Source: Oncomelania hupensis (taxonomy: Eukaryota; Mollusca; Gastropoda; Littorinimorpha; Pomatiopsidae). From it: a stretch of 64,000 nucleotides of DNA. The stretch spans positions 278,501 to 342,500 of the forward strand of contig JBAHVR010000300.1 in assembly GCA_036898135.1 (NCBI GenBank), in the 5' to 3' direction. Of the stretch, positions 31,641 through 43,246 are shown one piece after another. Every line of letters begins with the position of its first letter. Position 1 is the stretch's first letter. Below the pieces are notes generated by a model that did not search any database, was not told the DNA's origin, and saw nothing but the letters and a program-made list of their open reading frames with translations. A program made the translations under genes and the position numbers.

Positions 31641-33270
31641 TATCAAGACCCCCAACCCTGTATTTACTAACCAATTACCTCCCTTGTCCAACTGAAAACC
31701 CCAGAACTATACACAACAGAATACCCACAACAATATGCAACAATAATGACAATCAGTTAAATTCCAAATAAACACAATTCAAAGTTAAATCCACAATCAG
31801 AAAAAAAAATTGAAATTCAATCATGTGGAATTAGCTAGCTTTATAGTCCAAAGTCAATGTTCGAAACCTAACTATCGATTAATTGAGCTCAAAGTACTAC
31901 TGCAGTTAATTACTCAGGTAAAGAAAGTAATTTATACTAGATATGTTTTTAGGTGTGTGAATGCGAGTCTGTATGTGTGTGGATGCGGTGTAGCTAGGAT
32001 CCTGTAGCTGACGGAAAGCCTTGTCCGAAGCAACGGCGGGTCCGGGCGGTGATGGAGGGTCACTCCCGGCAGCGGCGCCGATAGCAAAAGGGGGACGTAA
32101 CGGTGGTGGCGGTGAGCCCAGGCAACATCCACACTCCCCGGCGGCAAGGGTGGAGGTCTCAAAGCTGACGTCACCCGTCACAGTGGTACAGCAGAGACAC
32201 GCAGGAGTCGCAGAGTTATACTAGTAGTAGGGGCATAACAGTAGTGGCAGCAGTAGATAAACAGAAGATAATAGTGATGGCAAAGATGGAAAATCGAAGC
32301 CCAATCTTTTAGGTCCTCGGCTTGTGGCACACAGAACACGACACTGCACGACACAACACAGTACAGTACACTGGTTATAATAATGATAATATTAATATAA
32401 TAATGGACATTTATATAGCGCTATTACTTGTCTTTTTATAGACAAGCGCATAGCGCTTTACATGAAAGGAAAGAAACAAACATGAAACAACTTACAATAT
32501 TGCATTAAAAATTATACAATGAGAAAAAATAAAATAAAATAAAACCAAACACACAAAATCAAACAAAATACATAAAGTTAACTTTCTGCAAACATCTGGT
32601 TATTCTGAGAGTTCAAATCCGTTTCTGGCCAATGCTAGCTATGCCTGGGACATCTCAATACTGGCGAAGTACTTGAGCATTGGCAGGTGCCCAATAGAGG
32701 GCCACAAAGCTTTAGAACTGAACTCTACATCTATACTACTCAATAGAATGATGGCAGTCACAGTCCTCCCACTACAGACTTTTTAACATCCTTGTCCCGA
32801 CGAGGGCAACAAGACCTTGGGTGGTTCGAAACACTGCGAACAAACACCCTTACAGAAGACGCACTCTAACCTGACACACAGTCACACAGTCACAACGCTA
32901 CTTCTGTCAAAAAGACCATCTGCTTGCAAAAGCAACCAAAATGACTCTGCTAACTAAATCATATACCAGCACACAGGACAACCTCGAGTCGAGCTCAGTA
33001 ACCCCGTTTCCTAATTCCGCATTATGCCCTTTTTCGCGTTAATCACGTGACACCACATACACTTTAATCTTTCATACGCAGTAAAAGAAACTGCCATTCG
33101 TCTATGTACACTGTATCGCTAGAGATGTGCAACTCTGCACAATATATACTATCTCTAGTACGTGCTGAAAACTCGTGTCGTCACAACAACACTGAGGAGA
33201 ATGAAACAAAATATGGTCCACTGGCACGCTCGATCAGATGGTATTTTGAGGCCATCTCTGTCTAAAGAGT
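31641..33270. other. mostly unassigned; a short repeat at 32390-32465
   Basis: A GC-rich patch lies at 32025-32170. At 32390-32465 is ATGGACATTTATATAGCGCT with a hairpin built from 'AGACAAGCGCATAGCGCTTT', a motif common in metazoan LINE/SINE 3' regions. No credible gene was found. Confidence 0.45.
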
Positions 33271-33277
33271 TTGTGTA

Positions 33278-33640
33278 TCATGCACCAAATTTCTCATGAT
33301 AAAATGTTGTTTGCTCAAGCTGACTTTCATCCACCTCTGGGTCATTCCGAGTCACATAGCCAGCAATGTACACCAGGACAGACTTGGTCTCACAAGAAAC
33401 TGTATCTTCCAGCAGCTCCAAATTATCCAGTTTCACATGCCTTCTCGTCTGACTCAATCTTGAAGCTGCAGTCGGTGCAAAAATGGCCAGAATTTTCAAC
33501 GTTGAAGAGACTCTTGTCTGTCCCAAGGGTAAGAAGCAGCTTCGCTCTGTCCACATTTGACTTCTCAACAACTTGCTGAACATTGATGAAGTAGGTTCCA
33601 CCTGATCCCTGTCGCAGCTTGCTGAACGCCTTCTTCAGTT
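33278..33640 (-). pseudogene. P/THAP-type transposase fragment
   Basis: The minus strand first gives KLKKAFSKLRQGSGGTYFIN, VQQVVEKSNVDRAKLLLTLG and FCTDCSF. After a frameshift it gives LDNLELLEDTVSCETKSVLV, YIAGYVTRNDPEVDES and TTFYHEKFG. The YIAGYVTR motif and its spacing resemble the C-terminal half of P-element/THAP9-like transposases. It is a single isolated fragment, frameshifted once, with no flanking inverted repeats identified. Confidence 0.55.
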
Positions 33641-34342
33641 TTATCTCACACTAATCAAATACAGTGGTTTGGGAAGGGAAATGGGTTATATAAAAATAAA
33701 AAAATGTCGAATTTGAAATCCTACGCGACTTCATTTTGTGTTGCAGTAATAAGTTTGTTCGCTAGCGTTTTATGTTTTTCACGAGTTGCTTCCCTTAATT
33801 TCTTCGCGTAGGCCCCCAGTCAGAGACCCCAGGCGCGCGCTGAGAAGACCTGTAGTAGAGTACGCTATGGTGCAGTGTCAAAGGTCACTGACGTCACGTC
33901 CGTATTTTAGTTTTAGAACCGAATGAGCTTGTCGAGGAATTCTCTCATTTTCTTGTAATCGATCAAGCAGACGAATGTCTTTCTAATGAATCAGAACTAA
34001 TCTTATTAATCCTTACACGTTACAAACTTATATATCTGTATTAGTTGTGGGTGTGTTTTTATTTTTATTTCTTTTGAATTTAACATTATACAACTAGAAC
34101 TATAATACAACTCATTACTATGATCATTATTTAAAAAGCAGGACTTTCTTAACTTAACATATATAATTATAATTGATATACTATGATCATTATGTAAAAA
34201 GCAAGATGGTTTTCTAAAAGCAATGGGCAGATCTTTAAAATCAGTTTAAAGGCATTTTTGTTATACACATAATTTGTTATTTATTCCTTATTGTAGACAT
34301 TTTAAATTGATTTTATTCAGTATGCAAAGACAGCGAACTATA
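33641..34342. other. unassigned AT-rich segment
   Basis: Nothing recognised apart from a short imperfect repeat ('TATGATCATTAT' with 'TAAAAAGCA') at about 34118-34205. Confidence 0.4.
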
Positions 34343-34389
34343 TGCTTTAAGCCTAGGTCTGACGATTAACGTTTTGGGTGCAATCACAA

Positions 34390-35603
34390 TGTGAAGAAAT
34401 TATCTAGCCTGTAATTCCTTCATCTGATGCGAATGTGTGAACGTATAGATAAGGAATATTCAGTGAGTGATCACGCTATTGTTGCGTGCATAAAGAGTAG
34501 AGAAACGTTTAGTGGCTGTTATAATTCGCGCGTGCATTTAGCCATGTGATCGATACTGACCAATGAGAAAACTGGATAAACGAAACGCTCAGTTCGAAAC
34601 AAATCATTGGTATATTCGAAGCACTCTCTGTTGTATAGTCAACGAAACAAGACGTTTTCCCCTAGTGGAAAAAAGAGAGCCACGGTTGAATTGGATGAAG
34701 GCGTTCTAGTCCCAGCACTAACGGTAATTATTCTTTAGATCATACATCGGCGGTATTATTAATTCGATTCTAATTCCGACTTCGATTATCGTCAGTAATT
34801 CATACGTTTATGGTAGAAACTCGGAACTTAGTATGCGTTCATTTGTATGGTTACAGCCTTTGCCAGGCCGGCGACGTCCTTGGAGTGAGTGGCCGGAGGT
34901 AAACCTATGTGGAGAGGTTGGTTCATCCTGAAGAGAGTTGATCCGCCTGCGTTCCGAGCATAGGAGATATTATTCCCTTCAAACCTAGATTTGGGAAGGA
35001 ATCCGAAGGACCGTACATCGACTCAACTTTGACCCCAGAGTCCGTCGAGTTTGGATGTAAACGACGTAGTTGCTGCTAGCGATAAAGTGAGCATATCGTC
35101 TCAGTTATTTCACTACTGGGATAGGCCTAGTCGTGCCATCCTTGTGTTGTCAATCAGCAACGATTCTTTGACAGCAGTAGCTAACTACAGTACGAAAGTG
35201 AACATAAACAGTAGAAGAACATTTTCTTTGCTGCACCCAAGTTCTACCTTGAGCAATGAAAAGACTGTAAAAGTGTGGAATTACTGGTAGTCACTTGGAC
35301 TGTGACTGACTACATCTTTTGGATATTATACAGGGACTGAACCTGACTCTCATTGGATATTATCAGGGTGAGAGCAGTGTTATAATTATTGTGTATTTAG
35401 TTGTGACTATTCAGGATCACTGGAACAAACGATGTGAGTACTGTCATTTTGTTACCCTGTATAATTATTGTGTTTTGTGATTCATTATTTTCTTGTACAA
35501 ATAAATGTAGTGTGGAAGGAAAATCTGGAGTCAGTGAGAGTGGTGGATGTGAATATAATTTCTGTTTACTATTCGTCTTTCCCCCTACATTAATTTTGTT
35601 ACA
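34390..35603 (+). repeat. 5' long terminal repeat (1214 bp)
   Basis: It starts TGTGAAGAAATTATC and ends TTTTGTTACA. AATAAA lies at 35500-35505. It is presumed to hold promoter and polyadenylation signals. A 79-codon ATG-less open frame (35051-35290) is repeated identically in the 3' LTR, but that only reflects LTR identity. Confidence 0.95.
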
Positions 35604-35604
35604 G

Positions 35605-35613
35605 TGGTGACCC
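35605..35613 (+). promoter_or_regulatory. primer-binding site, probably tRNA-Trp
   Basis: TGGTGACCC begins 1 nt after the LTR. It complements the 3' end GGGTCACCA. From memory the animal tRNA-Trp 3' end is CGGGGTCACCA, so nine bases match and the next ones do not. Confidence 0.55.
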
Positions 35614-36467
35614 TTCTTTTGATTTGTAGAATACGCCCTTTGATAAGTTGTTGTAGCCTGTTATTGTAGTAATTTGAATAAACTAACTAGTACAGTGATA
35701 GCCTTTTGCTAAAGTTTAGTTTACTAGGCTACTAGAACCCTAACCTTATACTATTATTGTGCGTGGTGTGGGTGCTTGTATGTTATGATGTGCATAATTA
35801 TGTATTTTGGGTTTTGAGTAGAACCCCATCTCCAGCATATGGGGCACAACCTCTAGCTTTTCTGGTTGTGCGAGGGCCTAATCCCTGTTTCTGCCAACTA
35901 GTATTGTATTAGTGTAAGTGATTCTATTGAGTGATTGTATTGAGTGAAAATTTTCTCTAAATTACTATCATCTATTAATTCCTTGCTCCCTTTCCTGTTG
36001 TTTTGGTTCTTTACCGTCGTAGGTCCTGTCTTCTTCCACACTATTTTAAATAAGTAGGTGTACATAGTATTTGTAGTGTTGTATTGTGTTGTTGTTATTG
36101 TTGTCTTTGACCCATGTTGTGTTAAACATAGTTTCCCATGTGATTATTGCTTGCTTTGTGTTTTATTATTACTTGTTTGATTTCATAAATTGTGTTGTTA
36201 TTTATTGCTGTTAATTTTGATTTGGAGTAATTCTGTTGTCCAATTGTCTGTTGTGCTACTAGTATTCATCTTATTACTTAAATTTTAATTTGAATTTTGA
36301 TTTTGATTATTTCATATTTTAATCATTTTATATTTTATTTTGTTTTGTTATTACATTAGTAATGCAGTTATATATTACAGATATATATAAAAAATAATGA
36401 AAATCTTAGAATATTTGTAATTTAGGATTTTTTTAAACAAAAGGGAAGTAACTTAGCTACAGTGATT

Positions 36468-37790
36468 TTGAAATTTATTCTAAATTTTGATTGAATTTTT
36501 TGTTTAAATTTATTTTCTTGTTAAAATATAATATTAAGTTCGTACATATTAAGTATTCTTTTGTATTTTGGAATTGATTTAAAAAAAATAATAAATTGAT
36601 GTTTATGTTGATAGACTTTGGTGTTGAGTTGTCGCTGCTGATAGCAGACTGCTAACATTGAATTGAATTTTGTTGTTGATAACTTTGAATTTTGTGTGTG
36701 TGGGCGGCCACTTTAATTTTTTTTTTAAATTTAATACTCATATTCATAGTTGATTACTTTACTTCCTGTGCTAAGTGAAATTGTAACGTTTGGAAGGTCT
36801 TTATAATTTATTTCTTATATAGTTCCCTTATAGAATATTTAAGATAAACTATTTGGATTAGATTTTCTGCGTGTTCAGATCACGTCAGTCCATATTCATA
36901 AAGTTTAGATACTACTTTAGTAATTAATTTGACAATTAATTGTTGATCTTTTTATTTATTTATTTTGAAATGTATTCTAATTTTGATTGAATTATTTTGT
37001 TTACGTTTATTGTTGTTAAAATATAATATTAAGTTTAAATTATTCTTTTATATTTTGGAATTGAATTTTGTTTGTTGATAACTTTGAATTTTTTTGTGTG
37101 CGGACATTTAATTTTTTTTTTTAAATTTAATACTCATAGTTGATTACTTTACTTCCTGTGCTAAGTGAAATTGTAACGTTTGGAATGTCTTTATAATTTA
37201 TTTCTTATATATAGTTCCCTTATAGAATATTTAAGATAAACTATTTGGATTAGATTTTCTGCGTGTTCAGATCACGTCAGTCCATTCATAAAGTTTAGAT
37301 ACTACTTTAGTAATTATTTTGACAATTAATTGTTGAAGTGAACTTAATCTTTTATTTATTTATTTTGAAATTTATTATAATTTGTGATTGAATTATTTTG
37401 TTTAAATTTAATTTTTTTGTTAAAATATATTAAGTTTAAATTATTCTTTTATATTTTGGAATTGAATTTTGTTTGTTGTTGATAACTTTGAATTTGTGTG
37501 TGGACACTTAAAAAAATATTTTTTTTTTATTTTGTACTCATACTCATAGTCGATTTCTTCAGTTGCTTAAGTGACATTGTAACGTTGGGAATGTTTTTAT
37601 AAATTACTGCTTATATACAGTTCCTTTATAGAATATTTAAGATAAACTATTTGGATTAAGAGATTTTCTGTGTGATCAGATCACGTCAGCCCATTTTCAT
37701 AAAGTTTAGTTACTACTTTAGTTATTACTTTGACAATTAATTGTTGATGTGAACTTAATCTTTTATTTATTTATTTATCTTTATATAGTT
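36468..37790. repeat. three ~0.4-0.5 kb tandem repeats in the leader
   Basis: Units start at about 36468, 36966 and 37368. Each carries 'GATTGAATT(A)TTTTGTTTA', 'TGTAACGTT(T)GGAA.GT', 'AGAATATTTAAGATAAACTA' and 'GATCACGTCAG.CCA'. The leader between PBS and gag (35614-37972) is very AT-rich and otherwise non-coding. Confidence 0.85.
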
Positions 37791-37972
37791 TGTTTGCAAT
37801 TTCGCTTTTTGTTGTGTTCTTATCCTAATTTAATTTAAATTTATTCTAATTTTGCTTATTCTTATTTCTAGTATTATTGTTTTGAGTTTTAACTTGTTTA
37901 TTGTTTATAAATTTATGAACCTTTGTGTGAAGTTTCTAAAAAAGAAACAATGATATTTCACTTGTGCTGAAA

Positions 37973-40003
37973 ATGGAACCTTATGACGAGGTAGATCGAT
38001 TCATTGCACAGGGTACGAAATTGGGCTACACTAATGAGAAACTTCAGCAGTATGTAGATCAGGCAATAGAAAGAGCTGATAGGTTGCGTAAGAGAGAAGA
38101 AGATAGAAAATTGCTTGAAGCAGAGACTGAAAGAGAAAGATTACAGACAGAAGCTGAAAGAGAAAAATTACAGACAGAAGCTGAAAGATTAGAGAAAGAA
38201 GCTGTAAGAGGATTAAGACTAAAGGAGATGGAATTTGAGTTAGCTAGGATGCAACTTACAAGTCAGGAACAAAAACCCAAGATTGAGTCTGAGACTAAAG
38301 CCATAGGTAGAAACTATCCCAAGCTGCCTATTTTCAAAGAGTCGGTTGACTCTATGGACTCTTTCCTCTGCAGGTTTGAGGCACATGCAAAAGCAATGAG
38401 GTGGCCAGATGAAAATTGGTCAATACTACTGAGTGCAGTATTAGATGGTCAAGCATTGAGCTTGTTTCATTCGTTGAACTCCAAGGGTACCACCGACTAC
38501 CTTACACTAAAGCAAGCACTGCTGAACAAGTTCCAGTGCGATGCTGAGGGGTTTAGAACCAAGTTTAGGGTAATCAGACCAGAGACTGAGGAATCATTTT
38601 TGTCATTTGGGACAAGACTGAAACACATGCTAGACAGATGGATGGAGCTTAGCAAGATAGATCAGAGTATAGAAGGACTATCCGAACTCATTCTGATAGA
38701 ACAGTTCCTAGAGAGCGTGTCGAAGGACTTGTCAGTGTTTATCTGTGAGAGGAACCCGAAAATACTCGCGGAAGTCATAGATCTCGCCGAGAACTATCGC
38801 AGAGCACACCCGAACAAGAACCTTGCGCGTAGGCCTAGCGATCGCCCAGCTGCCGCAGCATTCGGTCATCAGAGTCTTAAACTGAAAGAAGGTGGTAGGG
38901 GTAGACAGTTTCCCTTCAAAAATAAATCCGGTACATCTACGCCCGGTCAGAACACACCACCACAGACAGACAAGCAAGCACAGGCAAGGCCACATAGAAT
39001 GCAATGTTATAATTGTAAAGGGTATGGTCATGTCGCTAAAGTCTGTCCATCGAAACCGTCAGGTGCGAGAGGCGAGAGTGAAAAAGCCGCAAGTTTGTGT
39101 GTGACTGTTAGTAGTGAGAAAGTGACACCTACAGCAGTTGCAGTAGACTTCCAGGATGGTCAGCTGAACTATTCTAGAGGGAAAGTGAATGGCATTCCAG
39201 TCACTGTTGTTAACGATTCAGGAGCAGTCACAGCAGGTGTGCGCAAGTCACTGGTGAAACCTCACCAGTACACGGGACAGTTTAAGACCACAGTGTCTTT
39301 TGGAGGCAACAAAGAGACATTTCCCCTAGCTATAGTCTACGTGGAAACTGAACTATATAAAGGAAACATCTGTTGCTGTGTGATCGATGCTCCAGTCATT
39401 GACTTGTTACTTGGGAATCTGGAGACTGTCGTCCCTGCACCAGGTCTGTTCGGGAAGGTTGTCGATCAGGAGGATCAAGGCACGGCCGACCAACAGATGG
39501 CAGCAGCAGCAGTCACCAGAGCCCAGAGTGAGAAGGACAAGCGGGCACCGAGATCTCTAGATGCGCCACTGCAAGACCTCACAGTGACAAAAGATCAACT
39601 GATTCTCAAGCAGAAGAACGATCCCGTATTGATACCATACTTCAGCCTTGCATCTTCCGGAGAGAAGAAAATGACTGCCAAGCAGACTACATACTACCGT
39701 CTACAAGATCAAGTCCTCTACAGAGTGCACGCATCACAGAAAGAGTCTGTGACCCAGATTGTCGTCTCATCTGAACTGACGAAAACTGTCCTATTTTCAG
39801 CTCATGACACGTTGTTGTCAGGCCATTGTAGTAAGCGTAGGACGAGAGACCGCATATGGAGCAGATTTTTTTGGCCAGGGATGTCAAAGGACATAGACTT
39901 ATATTGCAAGTCATGTGACACCTGCCAAAAAACTCAAGCCAGGGGTAGGATCAGAGACATCCCGTTAGATCAGATGCCACGGATAGACATTCCATTCAAG
40001 TGA
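37973..40003 (+). CDS. Gypsy gag-protease and integrase N-terminus
   Basis: The frame opens at a GTG (37964); the ATG at 37973 (Met4) is the likely start. Residues use the 679-residue count from the GTG. An Arg/Glu-rich coiled coil spans about 35-110. A capsid domain spans about 118-285, whose ELILIEQFLESV and VIDLAENYRR segments resemble the vertebrate SCAN domain, known to derive from Gmr1-like gag. The zinc knuckle is C348-x2-C-x4-H-x4-C361. The aspartic protease has DSG at 418-420 and LLLGNL at 481-486. The integrase zinc domain is H614-x6-H621-x29-C651-x2-C654. The frame ends at a TGA (40001-40003) inside integrase, immediately before its first catalytic Asp. CGA to TGA is the likely change, because RVAIDLVGP is expected, so this is a mutation rather than a programmed gag-pol junction. 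Confidence 0.9.
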   Translation: MEPYDEVDRFIAQGTKLGYTNEKLQQYVDQAIERADRLRKREEDRKLLEAETERERLQTEAEREKLQTEAERLEKEAVRGLRLKEMEFELARMQLTSQEQKPKIESETKAIGRNYPKLPIFKESVDSMDSFLCRFEAHAKAMRWPDENWSILLSAVLDGQALSLFHSLNSKGTTDYLTLKQALLNKFQCDAEGFRTKFRVIRPETEESFLSFGTRLKHMLDRWMELSKIDQSIEGLSELILIEQFLESVSKDLSVFICERNPKILAEVIDLAENYRRAHPNKNLARRPSDRPAAAAFGHQSLKLKEGGRGRQFPFKNKSGTSTPGQNTPPQTDKQAQARPHRMQCYNCKGYGHVAKVCPSKPSGARGESEKAASLCVTVSSEKVTPTAVAVDFQDGQLNYSRGKVNGIPVTVVNDSGAVTAGVRKSLVKPHQYTGQFKTTVSFGGNKETFPLAIVYVETELYKGNICCCVIDAPVIDLLLGNLETVVPAPGLFGKVVDQEDQGTADQQMAAAAVTRAQSEKDKRAPRSLDAPLQDLTVTKDQLILKQKNDPVLIPYFSLASSGEKKMTAKQTTYYRLQDQVLYRVHASQKESVTQIVVSSELTKTVLFSAHDTLLSGHCSKRRTRDRIWSRFFWPGMSKDIDLYCKSCDTCQKTQARGRIRDIPLDQMPRIDIPFK

Positions 40004-41563
40004 GTGGCGATTGATCTTGTGGGACCTTTGCACCCGCCGTCGGAGGAAAAGCACACGCACATCCTCACCATCATCGACGTCGCGACGCGTTTTCCCGAGG
40101 CCATTCCTCTCAAGAAGACGGATTCAGTCACCGTGGCAGAAGCACTATTTACCGTGTTTTCGAGAATGGCTCTGCCAGAGGAGATCCAGTCAGACAACGG
40201 ATTACAATTTACATCAGCCATGATGGATGAATTTCGCAAGCTACTGTCCATCAAGGGAGTGTTTTCATCACCCTACCATGCCCAGTCTAACGGAGTAGTG
40301 GAACGACTGCATGGAACTTTGAAGCCCATGCTGAAGAAAGTGATCCAGTCTCAACCGCGCCAGTGGCACAGATACATTCCAGCCGTGTTGTTTGCCATCA
40401 GGGAATTACCGAATGCCAGCACAGGTTTTTCACCATTCCAGCTGCTGTTTGGACGCCAACCGAGAGGACCTGTCGACCTTTTGGCCAACGCGTGGACTGG
40501 AGGGAAAGATGCACCGGAGGCAAAGATGACGTTCCAGCATGTTATCGACCTCAAGAACACCATCTACGATACATGCAAGATTGCCCATGATTCAGTAGAT
40601 AAGGCGAGGAAGATTCAGAAGAAGTACCATGACAAGAAGTCATCACCAAGGAAGTTCAAGATCGGAGACCAAGTACTTCTGTTGCTTCCCACCACAGCCA
40701 ACAAGCTACAGATGCAGTGGAAGGGCCCATATTCAGTCATTGAGGTACTCAACCACGACTACAGAATCGACTTGGGGGACAGTCAGAAAGTATTTCATGC
40801 CAACAAGCTGAAGCACTACGTCTGCAGAGAGGACAACACGACAAAAGTAGTACAACCTCAGTTAGCTACAGGTTTAGCAGATATCTGGGTTGTGGAAAGT
40901 GTTGGACCTGAGTTCTGCAAGGAAGACATATGTCCTGCACAAGTTGCTGTCCTCATGACAGAAGACGAGGATGCACCATTCGTCTTGGAGACAATAAGCA
41001 CAGAGGAGAATGCAGAACAGTCATGGACACAGGTACAGTTCGACCCAGAGTTAGATGCGGACCAGGTGGAAGAAATGAAGAACATCTTCAGGCGGTTCAA
41101 AGACTCGCTGAAGGACACACCAGGTGCATCTACGGGATCTGTCCGCCACGAGATCAAAGTGACGACAGAGGAGCCTGTTAGAAGAAAACAGTATCCACTA
41201 CCCTTCGCAGCGAGGGAAGACATTATTGCAGAGGTTACAGAACTTCTGGAGTTAGGGGTGATCGAACCATCAACGTCGCCATACTGTTCACCGATTGTCC
41301 TAGTGCCCAAGAAAGACAGCAACAGAAAAAGACTATGTCTTGACCTCAGAGCACTGAATGAGATCACCGTCTTTGACGCTGAGCCGATTCCGGACCAGGA
41401 GGAGATATTCACTAGACTTGCAGGATGCAAGTATTTTACTAAGTTTGATCTTAGTAAGGGATATTTCCAGATATTCATCGAGAAAAAGGATAGGCCAAAG
41501 ACAGCATTCCAGACACCACTAGGTCTCATGCAGTTCACCAGAGTTCCATTTCGTCTTGTCTAG
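40004..41563 (+). pseudogene. Gypsy integrase core, GPY domain and truncated RT
   Basis: It is in frame with the preceding ORF after one TGA. The integrase core has VAIDLVGPL (Asp4), IQSDNGLQF (Asp64) and NGVVERLHG (Glu100), giving the D,D(35)E triad. The GPY/F module, WKGPYSVIEVL, lies at about 239-248. A linker precedes RT, which begins at about residue 385 (VRRKQYPLPF, VIEPSTSPYCSPIVLVPKKD) and reaches motif A FDLSKGYFQI (D482). The expected PFGLVxAPATF reads PFRLV-stop-APATFTRA, and then pol sequence jumps to the polypurine tract. The rest of RT, including YxDD, and RNase H are deleted. Integrase looks catalytically intact apart from the upstream stop. Confidence 0.9.
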
Positions 41564-41668
41564 GCGCCAGCGACGTTTACGAGAGCCGAGACAGATCAGT
41601 TTGTCCCTACTACAGTGAAATAGTTGACAACAAAGTGAAAAAAGAATTCGGTCATTCTTTTTTTTCCC

Positions 41669-41679
41669 AGGGGGGGAGG
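41669..41679 (+). promoter_or_regulatory. polypurine tract
   Basis: AGGGGGGGAGG directly abuts the 3' LTR, the expected plus-strand primer. Confidence 0.85.
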
Positions 41680-42891
41680 TGTGAAGAAATTATCTAGCCT
41701 GTAATTCCTTCATCTGATGCGAATGTGTGAATGTATAGATAATGAATATTCAGTGAGTGATCACGCTATTGTTGCGTGCATAAAGAGTAGAGAAACGTTT
41801 AGTGGCTGTTATAATTCGCGCGTGCATTTAGCCATGTGATCGATACTGACCAATGAGAAAACTAGAAAAACTAAACGCTCAGTTCGAAACAAATCATTGG
41901 TATATTCGAAGCACTCTCTGTTGCATAGTCAACGAAACAAGACGTTTTCCCCTAGTGGAAAGAAGAGAGCCACGGTTGAATTGGATGAAGGCGTTCTAGT
42001 CCCAGCACTAACGGTAATTATTCTTTAGATCATACATCGGCGGTATTATTAATTCGATTCTAATTCCGACTTCAATTATCGTCAGTAATTCATACGTTTA
42101 TGGTAGAAACTCGGAACTTAGTATGCGTTCATTTGTATGGTTACAGCCTTTGCCAGGCCGGCGACGTCCTTGGAGTGAGTGGCCGGAGGTAAACTTATGT
42201 GGAGAGGTTGGTTCATCCTGAAGAGAGTTGATCCGCCTGCGTTCCGAGCATAGGATATTATTCCCTTCAAACCTAGATTTGGGAAGGAATCCGAAGGACC
42301 GTACATCGACTCAACTTTGACCCCAGAGTCCGTCGAGTTTGGATGTAAACGACGTAGTTGCTGCTAGCGATAAAGTGAGCATATCGTCTCAGTTATTTCA
42401 CTACTGGGATAGGCCTAGTCGTGCCATCCTTGTGTTGTCAATCAGCAACGATTCTTTGACAGCAGTAGCTAACTACAGTACGAAAGTGAACATAAACAGT
42501 AGAAGAACATTTTCTTTGCTGCACCCAAGTTCTACCTTGAGCAATGAAAAGACTGTAAAAGTGTGGAATTACTGGTAGTCACTTGGACTGTGACTGACTA
42601 CATCTTTTGGATATTATACAGGGACTGAACCTGACTCTCATTGGATATTATCAGGGTGAGAGCAGTGTTATAATTATTGTGTATTTAGTTGTGACTATTC
42701 AGGATCACTGGAACAAACGATGTGAGTACTGTCATTTTGTTACCCTTTATAATTATTGTGTTTTGTGATTCATTATTTTCTTGTACAAATAAATGTAGTG
42801 TGGAAGGAAAATCTGGAGTCAGTGAGAGTGGTGGATGTGAATATAATTTCTGTTTACTATTCGTCTTTCCCCCTTCATTAATTTTGTTACA
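41680..42891 (+). repeat. 3' long terminal repeat (1212 bp)
   Basis: Differs from the 5' LTR at about 14 positions that I could list by eye, clustered near 41863-41878, plus a 2-bp deletion near 42254. AATAAA at 42788-42793. Confidence 0.95.
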
Positions 42892-43246
42892 CACAATGAC
42901 AGTGAATGTTTCGAGTCATGATTTGAATGGGAAGATGGACGCTTTGAGTCGTCAGTAGCCACGTTGTCTCAAGATCACGTGAACAAAAAAGCGCGTTTTA
43001 TTGGTTCCCATGCTGAATTACTCGCAATCCGTTCGTCGAAACATGCATAGATCTCTAGCGTATCTATGGTCGAAATTAGGGCATGTTCTAAAAGTGGAAA
43101 ATCATCGCAAATCACGCTGCGAACTGATTTGACTGAGATCATTCGGTGATAGTCTTACGAAATCAGTGACTCAAGTCATGATTTTTCCTATGATTGCAAT
43201 CAAAACGTTCGTCGTCAGACCTAAGCTTTAGCAAGATTGTATTCAT

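Larger units (their letters stand above)
34390..42891 (+). mobile_element. Ty3/Gypsy LTR retrotransposon, Gmr1-like order, RT deleted
   Basis: The LTRs (34390-35603 and 41680-42891) begin TGTGAAG and end TTACA and differ at roughly 1-1.5% of sites plus a 2-bp gap. The exact 5-bp duplication CACAA flanks them (34385-34389 and 42892-42896). The interior has a primer-binding site, a long repetitive leader, gag-protease, then integrase before RT, which is the hallmark of the Gmr1 group rather than ordinary Gypsy elements. The RT is cut short and YxDD and RNase H are missing, so the copy is non-autonomous. Confidence 0.93.
34343..43234. mobile_element. small foldback element split by the Gypsy insertion
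   Basis: The flanks of the LTR retrotransposon are inverse copies of each other. 34343-34389 (TAGGTCTGACGATTAACG, then TTTTGGGTGCAATCAC) pairs with 43191-43234 (TGCAATCAAAACGTTCGTCG, TCAGACCTA). Subtracting the Gypsy element leaves a ~390-bp element with ~45-bp inverted ends. No coding. The target duplication is not clear. Confidence 0.6.

Noticed and set aside
35051..35290. 79-codon frame conserved identically in both LTRs (also 42339-42578)
   Set aside because: It begins with TTG, has no family resemblance, and identity is explained by LTR copying during retrotransposition.
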